From an uncultured Azohydromonas sp. (GTDB lineage Bacteria > Pseudomonadota > Gammaproteobacteria > Burkholderiales > Burkholderiaceae_C), in assembly GCF_937926365.1 (NCBI RefSeq), contig NZ_CALAOH010000021.1, positions 1 to 64,000 on the forward strand: a stretch of 64,000 nucleotides of DNA, written 5' to 3'. The translations under genes were made by a program, and so were the position numbers. Shown here one piece after another: positions 1 through 6,853 of the stretch. The notes below the pieces were generated by a model. The model had not been told where the DNA came from and searched no databases. It saw only the letters and a program-made list of their open reading frames with translations. Numbering within the stretch: position 1 is the stretch's first letter; every line of letters begins with the position of its first letter.

Positions 1-1
1 C

Positions 2-466
2 CGTCCGCGCCGCGAGCGCGAGCCGGCCGCCGAGGCCGTGGCCGAGGGCGCCGCGTCCGCGAGCGCCGATGCCGGCGAGGTAGCACCGCTGCCGCTGGCA
101 GGCGCCGTGGCCGAGGAAGCACCGCAAGCCGAAGCCACCGTGCCGGCCCTGGAAGCCCAGCCCGAGCCGGTGGCCGAGCAGGCCCCTGCCACCGCCACCG
201 AGCCGGCCGCTCCGGTGGTGCAGCGCTTCGAGCTGCCGCTGGACGAGCTGCGGGCACTGGCCGAGTCGGCCGGCCTGCATTGGGTGCTCTCCGACGAGGA
301 GAAGGTGCGCGCGGCCCAGGAGGCCATCGCCGCCGAGCCCAAGCCGGTGCACGTGCCGCGCGTGATCAAGCCCGTGGTGCTGGTGGACGAGGGTCCGCTG
401 GTGCTGGTGGAGACACGCAAGGACCTGACCCAGGTCCGCCTGCCCTTCGAGCTCGAAACGCAGTGA
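2..466 (+). CDS. rne: Ribonuclease E, C-terminal end (partial)
   Basis: Only the last ~154 codons are present; the 5' part lies outside the window. RNase E is the endonuclease that starts mRNA decay and matures rRNA and tRNA. What is visible is an Ala/Pro/Glu-rich unstructured stretch of the scaffold region, then a compact tail (LHWVLSDEEKVR ... VETRKDLTQVRLPFE) that I recognise as the conserved C-terminus of Comamonadaceae-type RNase E. The catalytic S1/DNase-like half is not in view, so identity rests on the tail. The frame is open back to the window edge. Confidence 0.8.
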   Translation, partial: RPRREREPAAEAVAEGAASASADAGEVAPLPLAGAVAEEAPQAEATVPALEAQPEPVAEQAPATATEPAAPVVQRFELPLDELRALAESAGLHWVLSDEEKVRAAQEAIAAEPKPVHVPRVIKPVVLVDEGPLVLVETRKDLTQVRLPFELETQ

Positions 467-677
467 CCCGCGGCGCGGCGCGGGCCGGCATCAGCGCCCA
501 GCCGCTGAACGCGTGACGCGGCGCCCGCCCGGGCGCCGCCGCCCAGGCATGGAGTACGTCAGGCTCCTTCCGGATCGATGCCGGAGACACCCACTTAGGA
601 CACGCGACGAAACCGGAACGGCTTGAGCCATCCGGCCGCTGCCACGCGAGGGCTTGGCGGCCGGGCTGCCCCGAGGC
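467..677. other. Intergenic region between rne and nagZ
   Basis: This gap lies between two convergent genes. It holds the GC-rich hairpin listed separately at 518-539. I see no open frame with plausible codon use, no tRNA and no repeat. Confidence 0.6.
518..539 (+). terminator. GC-rich hairpin downstream of rne
   Basis: A perfect 9-bp inverted repeat (GCGGCGCCC, loop GCCC, GGGCGCCGC) sits 51 bases after the rne stop. There is no T-run after it on either strand, so it is a weak intrinsic terminator at best. It could instead be a 3'-end stabiliser. Confidence 0.35.
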
Positions 678-1742
678 TCAGGGCAGCCGCTCCAGCGCCC
701 GCTGGTACACCGGCTGGTGCATCAGGTCGTCCCACGGCACCGGCGCCCCCTGCGGCAGCAGCGCCACGCGGCGCGCCTCGCTGTCGGGGTCGAGCTGCCA
801 CTCGCCACGCCCCAGGGCGGCCTGCAGGCCGTCGAGCAGCTCATCGACCGCCGCGCCGCCGTCCAGGGACTGGTTGCACAGCAGCACCAGGTCGCAACCC
901 GCGGTCAGCGCCGCCACAGCGGCGGCGGGGTAGCTGACCACCGCCCCATCCAGGCGCCGAGCGCCTTCCATGCTCAGGTCGTCGCTGAACACGGCGCCGG
1001 TGAAGCCCAGGCGGCCGCGCAGGATGTCCTGCAGCCACTTGGCGGAGAAACCCGCCGGGCGCGCGTCCACCTTCGGGTAGATCACGTGCGCGGGCATCAC
1101 CGAGGCCAGACTGGTGGACAACCACTCGTAGGGCTTGGCGTCGTCGGCCAGGATGGCCTTGAGCGAGCGCCGGTCCACCGGCACGTCCACGTGCGAGTCG
1201 GCCTTGGTGAAGCCGTGCCCGGGGAAATGCTTGCCGCAGGACTGCATGCCCGCCAGCAGAAGCCCGTGCATCAGGCTCTTGGCCAGCAGCGTGGCCACGC
1301 GCGCATCGCGGTGGAACGCGCGGTCGCCGATAACGGCACTTTGGCCATGGTCCAGGTCCAGCACCGGTGTGAAGCTGAAGTCCACGCCGCAGGCGCGCAG
1401 CTCCGAGGCCAGCACGTAGCCGGCGGCGGTGGCGGCCTCGGTGGCGGCCATCGCGTCGCGCATCCACAGTTCGCCCAACCGCGCCATCGGCGGCAGGTGC
1501 GTGAATCCGTCGGTGCGGAAGCGCTGGACGCGGCCGCCCTCGTGGTCCACGCAGATCAGCAGGTCCGGGCGCAGGCTCTTGATCTCGGCCGTGAGCTCGG
1601 TGAGCTGGCGCCGGCTCTCCCAGTTGCGGGCGAACAGGATCAGACCGCCGGTGAGCGGGTGCGCGATGCGGCGGCGGTCGTCGTCGTCCAGCGCCAGGCC
1701 GGCGATGTCGAGCACCACCGGGGCGTGCTGCGAAGAAGTCAT
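678..1742 (-). CDS. nagZ: Beta-N-acetylhexosaminidase (peptidoglycan recycling)
   Basis: A cytosolic glycoside hydrolase family 3 enzyme that removes GlcNAc from anhydro-muropeptides during cell-wall recycling. The 354-residue product has the usual length. It carries KHFPGHG at about residues 171-177 (the catalytic-loop histidine motif) and SDDLSM at 253-258, which holds the nucleophilic aspartate. The chosen ATG overlaps the acpS stop as ATGA at 1739-1742. The frame stays open well upstream, but that part is out of phase with acpS and pdxJ coding and does not look like protein. It is the last gene of the pdxJ-acpS-nagZ group. Confidence 0.95.
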   Translation of the reverse strand: MTSSQHAPVVLDIAGLALDDDDRRRIAHPLTGGLILFARNWESRRQLTELTAEIKSLRPDLLICVDHEGGRVQRFRTDGFTHLPPMARLGELWMRDAMAATEAATAAGYVLASELRACGVDFSFTPVLDLDHGQSAVIGDRAFHRDARVATLLAKSLMHGLLLAGMQSCGKHFPGHGFTKADSHVDVPVDRRSLKAILADDAKPYEWLSTSLASVMPAHVIYPKVDARPAGFSAKWLQDILRGRLGFTGAVFSDDLSMEGARRLDGAVVSYPAAAVAALTAGCDLVLLCNQSLDGGAAVDELLDGLQAALGRGEWQLDPDSEARRVALLPQGAPVPWDDLMHQPVYQRALERLP

Positions 1743-2149
1743 TCGATGTCCTGCTGAGGTTGCTTCTCGACCACGACGAAGCTCACGGCGTAGTCGGTCT
1801 CGTCGCTGAGGGTCACATGCGCCTGCCAGCCTTGTGCCTCGAACCAGGCCTTCAGCGCGCCGTGCAGCCGGATGTAGGGCTGGCCACTGGGGTGGTTGAG
1901 GATTTCGCAGTCGCGCCAGCGCATGGGCATGTGCATGCCCAGGCCAATGGCCTTGGAGAAGGCCTCCTTGGCCGAGAAGCGCGTGGCCAGGTAGGCGATG
2001 CCGCGCGACTCGGCCCGGGCGCGCCGCGCGGCGAACACCTGCTGCTCGCCAGGACCGAGCACGCGCTGCGGGAAGCGGTCGCTGCGGCGTCCGAGCGTGG
2101 CGGCGATGCGCCGCACGTCGCAGACGTCGGTGCCGATGCCGACGATCAC
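1739..2149 (-). CDS. acpS: Holo-[acyl-carrier-protein] synthase
   Basis: Transfers 4'-phosphopantetheine from CoA to the serine of acyl carrier protein, giving active ACP for fatty acid synthesis. The 136-residue product shows the N-terminal GIGTDVCDVRRI motif (Asp8) and FSAKEAFSKAIG (Glu62), the metal and CoA site of the family. The start codon is GTG, overlapping the pdxJ stop as GTGA; the 3' end overlaps nagZ as ATGA. Translation of the trio is therefore probably coupled. Its substrate ACP is encoded about 13 kb away at 14730-14969. Confidence 0.95.
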   Translation of the reverse strand: MIVGIGTDVCDVRRIAATLGRRSDRFPQRVLGPGEQQVFAARRARAESRGIAYLATRFSAKEAFSKAIGLGMHMPMRWRDCEILNHPSGQPYIRLHGALKAWFEAQGWQAHVTLSDETDYAVSFVVVEKQPQQDIE

Positions 2150-2949
2150 CGTGCGCCGCCGCCCGCGGGCGCGAAGGCGCGCTGGATGCAGCGTTGGTAG
2201 TCGCGCACGGTCTCGGTGTAGCCCAGCTCCAGCGCATCGGCGATCAGTGCGTGGCCGATGGACACCTCCGCCACCCCTGGCACCTCGCGCAGGAAGCGCG
2301 TGAGGTTGTTGCGGTTGAGGTCGTGCCCGGCGTTGACGCCCAGGCCCGCGGCCAGCGCGGCCTCGGCGGCGCGCGCGTACTGCGCCAGCACTGCGTCCTC
2401 ATCCGGCGTGCCATACGCCCGCGCGTAGCCCTCGGTGTAGAGCTCGACACGGTCGGCGCCGGCCTGCGCGGCGAAGGCCATGGCCTTGGGCACCGGGTCC
2501 ATGAACAGGCTCACGCGCACGCCCAGCGCCTTGACCTGCTGGATCACGGGCACCAGCCGCTCCAGGTCCGCCGGCAGGTTCCAGCCGTGGTCGGAGGTGA
2601 ACTGCTCGACGTTGTCGGGGACGAAGGTAGCCTGGTGCGGGCGCACGGCCTCGATGAAGCCGACGAGGTTGTGGAAGGGGTTGCCCTCGATGTTGTATTC
2701 GACCTGCGGCCAGGCCTTGAGGAACTCGGCCAGCGCGTGCACGTCCTCGGCACGGATGTGGCGCTCGTCCGGGCGCGGGTGCACGGTAATGCCCTGCGCG
2801 CCGGCTTGCAGCACCTGCTCCGCCGCGCGTATGACGCTGGGAATGCCCAGGTAGCGCGTGTTGCGCAGCAGCGCGACCTTGTTGAGGTTGACCGACAACG
2901 CGGTGCGCGCGTCACGCGGCCGGGATTCGGGAGCCACGAGAGGGTTCAT
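2146..2949 (-). CDS. pdxJ: Pyridoxine 5'-phosphate synthase
   Basis: Condenses 1-deoxyxylulose 5-phosphate with 3-amino-2-oxopropyl phosphate to give pyridoxine 5'-phosphate, the last ring-forming step of DXP-dependent vitamin B6 synthesis. A TIM-barrel enzyme with VNLNKVALLRNTR near the N-terminus, the HPRPDERHI loop and the NAGHDLN phosphate-site motif. The chosen ATG gives 267 residues, about 17-20 more than usual before the conserved VNLNK. It also makes the gene overlap the 3' end of recO by 38 bases. The true start may lie a few codons later, but I see no better ATG. Confidence 0.93.
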   Translation of the reverse strand: MNPLVAPESRPRDARTALSVNLNKVALLRNTRYLGIPSVIRAAEQVLQAGAQGITVHPRPDERHIRAEDVHALAEFLKAWPQVEYNIEGNPFHNLVGFIEAVRPHQATFVPDNVEQFTSDHGWNLPADLERLVPVIQQVKALGVRVSLFMDPVPKAMAFAAQAGADRVELYTEGYARAYGTPDEDAVLAQYARAAEAALAAGLGVNAGHDLNRNNLTRFLREVPGVAEVSIGHALIADALELGYTETVRDYQRCIQRAFAPAGGGAR

Positions 2950-3721
2950 CAGGCGGGGGAGGCGGGGGAACGTCGATGAGGCGCTGCAGGTCGCGCATCA
3001 CCTCGCGGGTGCGCAGCAGCGGGGAGCCCAGATGATAGTGAAGCAGCGTGCGCAACTGCCCACGCAGCGGCTGCAGCGACAGCAGGCAGGCCGCTTGCAG
3101 CGCACCCAGGTCGCCAGCGTCCAGCGCGGTCTGCAGCGTGGTCCAGATTTGACCGGAGAGCGCCGCCTCGGCGCCGGCGGCGTCCACCAGCCCGGACTCG
3201 GCGCGCAGCGCGTAGCGTGCGCGCGGCTCGGTGGCCTCCAGCCGCAGCGTGACGTGGGCCAGATCGGGCAACAGCCCGGTGCTGCGCAGCAGCATCAGCT
3301 CGAAGGCGCGCAGTCCCGCTTGCGCGCGCAGCTCGTTGCCACCGGACAGCGCCGGCAGCGTGGCGGCGTAGGCGTCGAAGAGCGCGGGATGCGGGTCCTG
3401 GCGCGCGAGCAGCTTCATCAGCAGCTCGTTGAGATAGAAGCCCGAGAACAGCGCGTCGCCGGTGAGCATAGGCGCGCCGCCGGCCCAATCGGCGCCGCGC
3501 AGCAGTTGCACCTCGGCCTCGGCGCTGCGGCCCAGGTGCACGTTCAGGCGCTGGAAGGGCAGCAGCACCGGGCGCAGCTGCGAATACGGGCGCTTGGCGC
3601 CCTTGGCCACCACCGCCACGCGGCCGTGTTCGCGCGTGAACAGGTCCAGTACCAGGCTGGATTCGCTCCAGTCCCAGCGGTGCAGCACGTAGGCTGCCTG
3701 GGGTGGCGCCTTGCCCTTCAT
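2912..3721 (-). CDS. recO: DNA repair protein RecO
   Basis: Recombination mediator that helps RecR load RecA on SSB-coated gaps (RecFOR pathway) and anneals single strands. The N-terminal part is an OB-fold (about residues 8-85, with ESSLVLDLFTREHGRVAVVAKGAKRP). The helical C-terminal part shows the family pattern around GLRAFELMLLRSTGLLPDL. At 269 residues it is slightly long, ending in a proline-rich tail (five to six prolines) that overlaps the pdxJ start region. It sits downstream of era, the usual betaproteobacterial order, but a REP-like inverted repeat separates the two. Confidence 0.93.
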   Translation of the reverse strand: MKGKAPPQAAYVLHRWDWSESSLVLDLFTREHGRVAVVAKGAKRPYSQLRPVLLPFQRLNVHLGRSAEAEVQLLRGADWAGGAPMLTGDALFSGFYLNELLMKLLARQDPHPALFDAYAATLPALSGGNELRAQAGLRAFELMLLRSTGLLPDLAHVTLRLEATEPRARYALRAESGLVDAAGAEAALSGQIWTTLQTALDAGDLGALQAACLLSLQPLRGQLRTLLHYHLGSPLLRTREVMRDLQRLIDVPPPPPPDEPSRGSRIPAA

Positions 3722-3750
3722 ACGGATTCCACGCAGTCCCGAACGTCTTT

Positions 3751-3846
3751 CCGTTCGTCCTGAGGTATCGAAGGATGAGCGGCCCCGGCCGGGGTGCCGC
3801 CATCGCAGCCTTGCGGATTCGCCCTTCGATACCTCAGGGCGAACGG
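3751..3846. repeat. REP-like inverted repeat pair between era and recO
   Basis: Two 24-base arms at 3751-3774 and 3823-3846 are reverse complements with one mismatch. Their core reads CCTGAGGTATCGAAGG on one side. The 48 bases between them contain a perfect 12-bp palindrome (CCCCGGCCGGGG, 3783-3794). The layout matches REPIN/REP doublets with a TTCG...CGAA character that are scattered through many proteobacterial genomes. It lies in the transcribed spacer between era and recO and could fold in the mRNA. Confidence 0.7.
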
Positions 3847-3877
3847 GTCAGAAGTCCCAGGACTTCATTGTTTCGGG

Positions 3878-4981
3878 TCACTCGTAGCCGTAGGAACGCA
3901 GGTGCTCCTCGCTGTCGGCCCAGCCCGAGCGCACCTTGACCCACAGCTCCAGGAAGACCTTGGCGTCCATGAGCCGCTCCAGCTCCTGGCGCGCCTCGCT
4001 GCCGATGCGCTTGAGCACCTCGCCCTTGTCGCCGATGACCATGCCCTTGTGCGCCTCGCGCTCCACGACGATGGTGGCGGCGATGCGGCGCAGGTTGCCC
4101 TCTTCCTGGAACTTGTCGATCACCACCGTGCAGCTGTAGGGCAGCTCGTCGCCGGTGAGGCGGAAGAGCTTTTCGCGGATCAGCTCGCTGGCCAGGAAGC
4201 GGTCGCTGCGGTCGGTGAGCGCGTCCTCCTCGTAGAACCAGGGCTGCTCGGGCAGGTAGGGCCGCACGATGTCCATCAGCCGTTTCACGTCCGCGTCCTT
4301 GCGCGCCGACAGCGGCACGAACTCGGCGAAGTCCCGGCGCTCCTGCATGGACTTGAGCCAGGGCAGCATGTCGTTGCGGCGCTGCACGGCATCGAGCTTG
4401 TTGGCGATGAGCAGCACCGGCTTGTCCTGCGGCAGCAGCGCCAGCACCTTGGCGTCGTCCAGTCCGAAGCGGCCGGCCTCCACCAGGAACAGCACCACGT
4501 CCACGTCGGAGAGCACGCCCTGCACGGTGCGGTTGAGGTTGCGGTTGAGCGCGGTGCTGTGCTTGGTCTGGAAGCCCGGCGTGTCCACGAACACGAACTG
4601 GGCGTTGCCCTCGGTGCGGATGCCGGTGATGCGGTGGCGCGTGGTCTGCGCCTTGCGCGAGGTGATGCTGACCTTCTGTCCCACCAGCGCGTTGAGCAGC
4701 GTGCTCTTGCCCACGTTGGGCCGGCCGACGATGGCCACCAGGCCGCAGCGCTGGCCCGCGACGGCAGCGGGCTTGCCGAAGGCGGCGTCCAGGTCCACGC
4801 CTTCGCGCTCTTCCTCCTCGTCGTCCTCGGCGCCGGTGTCGGCGCCCTCCTCCACCGCGCCGCTGGCGTCGGGGTCGGCGGCGAAGTCTTCGGCTTCGGG
4901 CGTGGCGGCCTCTTGGGCGGGCACGGCGGGGGCGTCGGCGGCGTCAGCGGCCGGCGCGGGGGGGTGGGATTTGGAATTCAC
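3878..4981 (-). CDS. era: GTPase Era with acidic N-terminal extension
   Basis: Essential ribosome-assembly GTPase that binds the 3' end of 16S rRNA. G1 is GRPNVGKS (residues 86-93), G3 DTPG, G4 NKLD, and the C-terminal KH domain has the VIGDKG loop. The product is 367 residues, whereas typical Era has about 300. The excess is a ~78-residue N-terminal segment rich in Ala, Pro, Asp and Glu, including an unbroken Asp/Glu run near residues 53-58. It begins 6 bases after the rnc stop, the usual rnc-era coupling. A later start would remove the extension, but the spacing supports the long form. Confidence 0.95.
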   Translation of the reverse strand: MNSKSHPPAPAADAADAPAVPAQEAATPEAEDFAADPDASGAVEEGADTGAEDDEEEEREGVDLDAAFGKPAAVAGQRCGLVAIVGRPNVGKSTLLNALVGQKVSITSRKAQTTRHRITGIRTEGNAQFVFVDTPGFQTKHSTALNRNLNRTVQGVLSDVDVVLFLVEAGRFGLDDAKVLALLPQDKPVLLIANKLDAVQRRNDMLPWLKSMQERRDFAEFVPLSARKDADVKRLMDIVRPYLPEQPWFYEEDALTDRSDRFLASELIREKLFRLTGDELPYSCTVVIDKFQEEGNLRRIAATIVVEREAHKGMVIGDKGEVLKRIGSEARQELERLMDAKVFLELWVKVRSGWADSEEHLRSYGYE

Positions 4982-4987
4982 GGTGAT

Positions 4988-5692
4988 TCAGGAGCGCAGC
5001 GGCCCGCCGGGGCGGTCGCTGGACTTGAGGTTTTCGAGCAGCCGCCGCGCGGCATCCTGCTCGGCCATGCGGCGCGAACGGCCCTCGCCCGGCTCGGCCA
5101 GGCCCAGGGCCGGTACCGCGCACTCGACCTCGAAGGTCTGGGCATGGGCTTGGCCGCGCGTGGCGACGATGCGGTAGACCGGCACGGCCAGGCGCCGCGC
5201 CTGCAGCCATTCCTGGAGTTCGGTCTTGGGGTCCTTGCTCCAGCCGTCCATCTCGGTGGAGGCGATGACCTCGCCGAAGAGGCGGCGCACCAGCGCCTGC
5301 GCGGGCTCGAAGCCGCCGTCGAGGAAAGCCGCACCCAGGATGGCCTCCAGCGCGTCGGCCAGGATCGAGGGGCGCTGCGCGCCGCCGCCGCGGGCTTCAC
5401 CTTCGGACAGCCGCAGCACCTCCGGCAGGCCCAACTGCAGCGCCACACGGTGCAGGCTGTCCTCGCGCACGAGGTGCGCGCGCACACGGGTGAGGTCGCC
5501 CTCGTCCGAGCCGCTGAAGCGCTCGTAGAGCATGGCGGAGATGGTGATGCTCAGCACGGCATCGCCGAGGAATTCGAGCCGTTCGTTGTGATCGGCGCCG
5601 AAGCTGCGGTGCGTGAGCGCACGCTGCAGCAGCCGCGGCTGCGCGAAGCGGTATCCCAGGCGTTGCTGGAGTGCTTCGATTCGATGGTCCAT
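4988..5692 (-). CDS. rnc: Ribonuclease III
   Basis: Double-strand-specific endoribonuclease that cuts the rRNA precursor and structured mRNAs. The RNase III signature NERLEFLGD is at residues 36-44. The second metal-binding pair is in DALEAILGAAFLDGG (Asp113, Glu116), and a double-stranded RNA binding domain occupies about residues 155-225. I chose the ATG at 5692 (234 residues, starting MDHRIEALQQRLG). The alternative upstream start is a TTG and would abut the stop codon of the DUF4845 remnant. No strong Shine-Dalgarno is visible for either. Confidence 0.95.
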   Translation of the reverse strand: MDHRIEALQQRLGYRFAQPRLLQRALTHRSFGADHNERLEFLGDAVLSITISAMLYERFSGSDEGDLTRVRAHLVREDSLHRVALQLGLPEVLRLSEGEARGGGAQRPSILADALEAILGAAFLDGGFEPAQALVRRLFGEVIASTEMDGWSKDPKTELQEWLQARRLAVPVYRIVATRGQAHAQTFEVECAVPALGLAEPGEGRSRRMAEQDAARRLLENLKSSDRPGGPLRS

Positions 5693-5721
5693 GTCGTGAT
5701 GTGCGGGCAAGTGGCGCGCCT

Positions 5722-5800
5722 TCAACGGCAGCGGTCGTGGTACTTGATGGGCAGGTACACCGGGGCCATGAACGTGAGGAGCGGGAGCCCGCGCCGGCGC
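5722..5800 (-). pseudogene. Remnant of a DUF4845 gene (C-terminal end)
   Basis: Burkholderiales usually carry a DUF4845 membrane protein of about 115-125 residues between lepB and rnc. Here the whole lepB-rnc gap is under 190 bases, too short for it. The last codons before rnc still read FMAPVYLPIKYHDRCR and stop, which matches the typical family ending (pattern PV[YF]LxIKYxxR[SC][KR]). An RRRGL stretch just before it resembles the family's N-terminal RQRG motif. I infer a deleted copy that lost its middle. The upstream boundary is a guess. Confidence 0.45.
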
Positions 5801-5879
5801 AGCCGGGCGGCCGCTTCGGCGGGACAGGCGCCGTCAAGGCCGCGCCTGGAAGGCCGCGGCCCGAGGGTGCCCGGCGGCT

Positions 5880-6845
5880 TCAATGGAAGCGGCCGACGCG
5901 GCTGAGGTTGCCGAAATTCATCCACACGAAGAAGGCCTTGCCGACGATGTTCTGGTCCGGCACGAAGCCCCAGTAGCGCGAGTCCTGCGAGTTGTCGCGG
6001 TTGTCGCCCATCACGAAGTAATGGCCCTCAGGCACCTTGCAGCTCACCCCTTCGGCGCTGTAGCGGCAGGCCGAGCTGTTGGGAAAGGCATGGTTGCCGG
6101 GGATGAAGGCAGGACGGTCCTTGTCGATGAGGATGCGGTGATCCTGCTGACCCAGCTTCTCGCTGAACTGCTGCTGGTAGCGCAGGCTGTCCTCGTCGTA
6201 GAAATCGGGCAGCTGCGACACCGGCACGGGCTGGCCGTTGATGGTGAGCCGCTTGTTGAGGTAGCTCACCTCGTCGCCGGGCAGTCCCACCACGCGCTTG
6301 ATGTAGTCCACGCGCGGGTCCACGGGGTAGCGGAAGACGATCACGTCGCCGCGCGCGGGATCGTTGTTGCTCACGACCTTGGTGTTCACCACCGGCAGCC
6401 GGATGCCGTAGTGAAACTTGTTCACCAGGATCAGGTCGCCCACCAGCAGCGTCGGGATCATGGAGCCCGAAGGGATCTTGAAGGGCTCGAACAGGAAGCT
6501 GCGTAGCAGGAACACGGCCACGATCACCGGGAAGAGCCCGGCCGTCCAGTCCAGCCACCAAGGTTGCGCCAGCACCTTGCGCCGCGCCTCGGCGACGTCG
6601 CCGTCCACCTTCTCGATGCCCATCTTGGCCAGTTCGGCGCGGCGCGAGGCGGCCTGCGCCTCCAGTTGCGCCGCGGCGGCCTCGCGCGCGGGGCGGAAGC
6701 GCAGCCGCTCGGCCAGCCAGTACACCATCGTCACCAGCGTGAGGATGAACAGCAGCAGGGCGAAGTTGCCCATCCAGTAGCCCATGAACCAGCCGCCGAG
6801 ATAGACGATCAGGGCCCCATACAGAACCGCGGTGAGAGAGCTCAT
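5880..6845 (-). CDS. lepB: Signal peptidase I
   Basis: Inner-membrane serine-lysine protease that removes signal peptides from exported proteins. Two N-terminal membrane segments (about residues 5-44 together) and another before the catalytic domain (about 103-118) anchor it. The nucleophile is Ser128 in PSGSM and the general base Lys183 in YIKRVVGLPGD. The C-terminal signature GDNRDNSQDSRYWG is intact. Length is 321 residues, normal for the betaproteobacterial form. It lies 8 bases after lepA in the conserved lepA-lepB-rnc-era order. Confidence 0.96.
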   Translation of the reverse strand: MSSLTAVLYGALIVYLGGWFMGYWMGNFALLLFILTLVTMVYWLAERLRFRPAREAAAAQLEAQAASRRAELAKMGIEKVDGDVAEARRKVLAQPWWLDWTAGLFPVIVAVFLLRSFLFEPFKIPSGSMIPTLLVGDLILVNKFHYGIRLPVVNTKVVSNNDPARGDVIVFRYPVDPRVDYIKRVVGLPGDEVSYLNKRLTINGQPVPVSQLPDFYDEDSLRYQQQFSEKLGQQDHRILIDKDRPAFIPGNHAFPNSSACRYSAEGVSCKVPEGHYFVMGDNRDNSQDSRYWGFVPDQNIVGKAFFVWMNFGNLSRVGRFH

Positions 6846-6853
6846 TCGTTGTG

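Noticed and set aside
3794..5905. A plus-strand open frame of about 700 codons opposite era and rnc.
   Set aside because: It is antisense to well-supported genes, is rich in His, Gln, Arg and Val with no family resemblance, and arises from the high G+C content.
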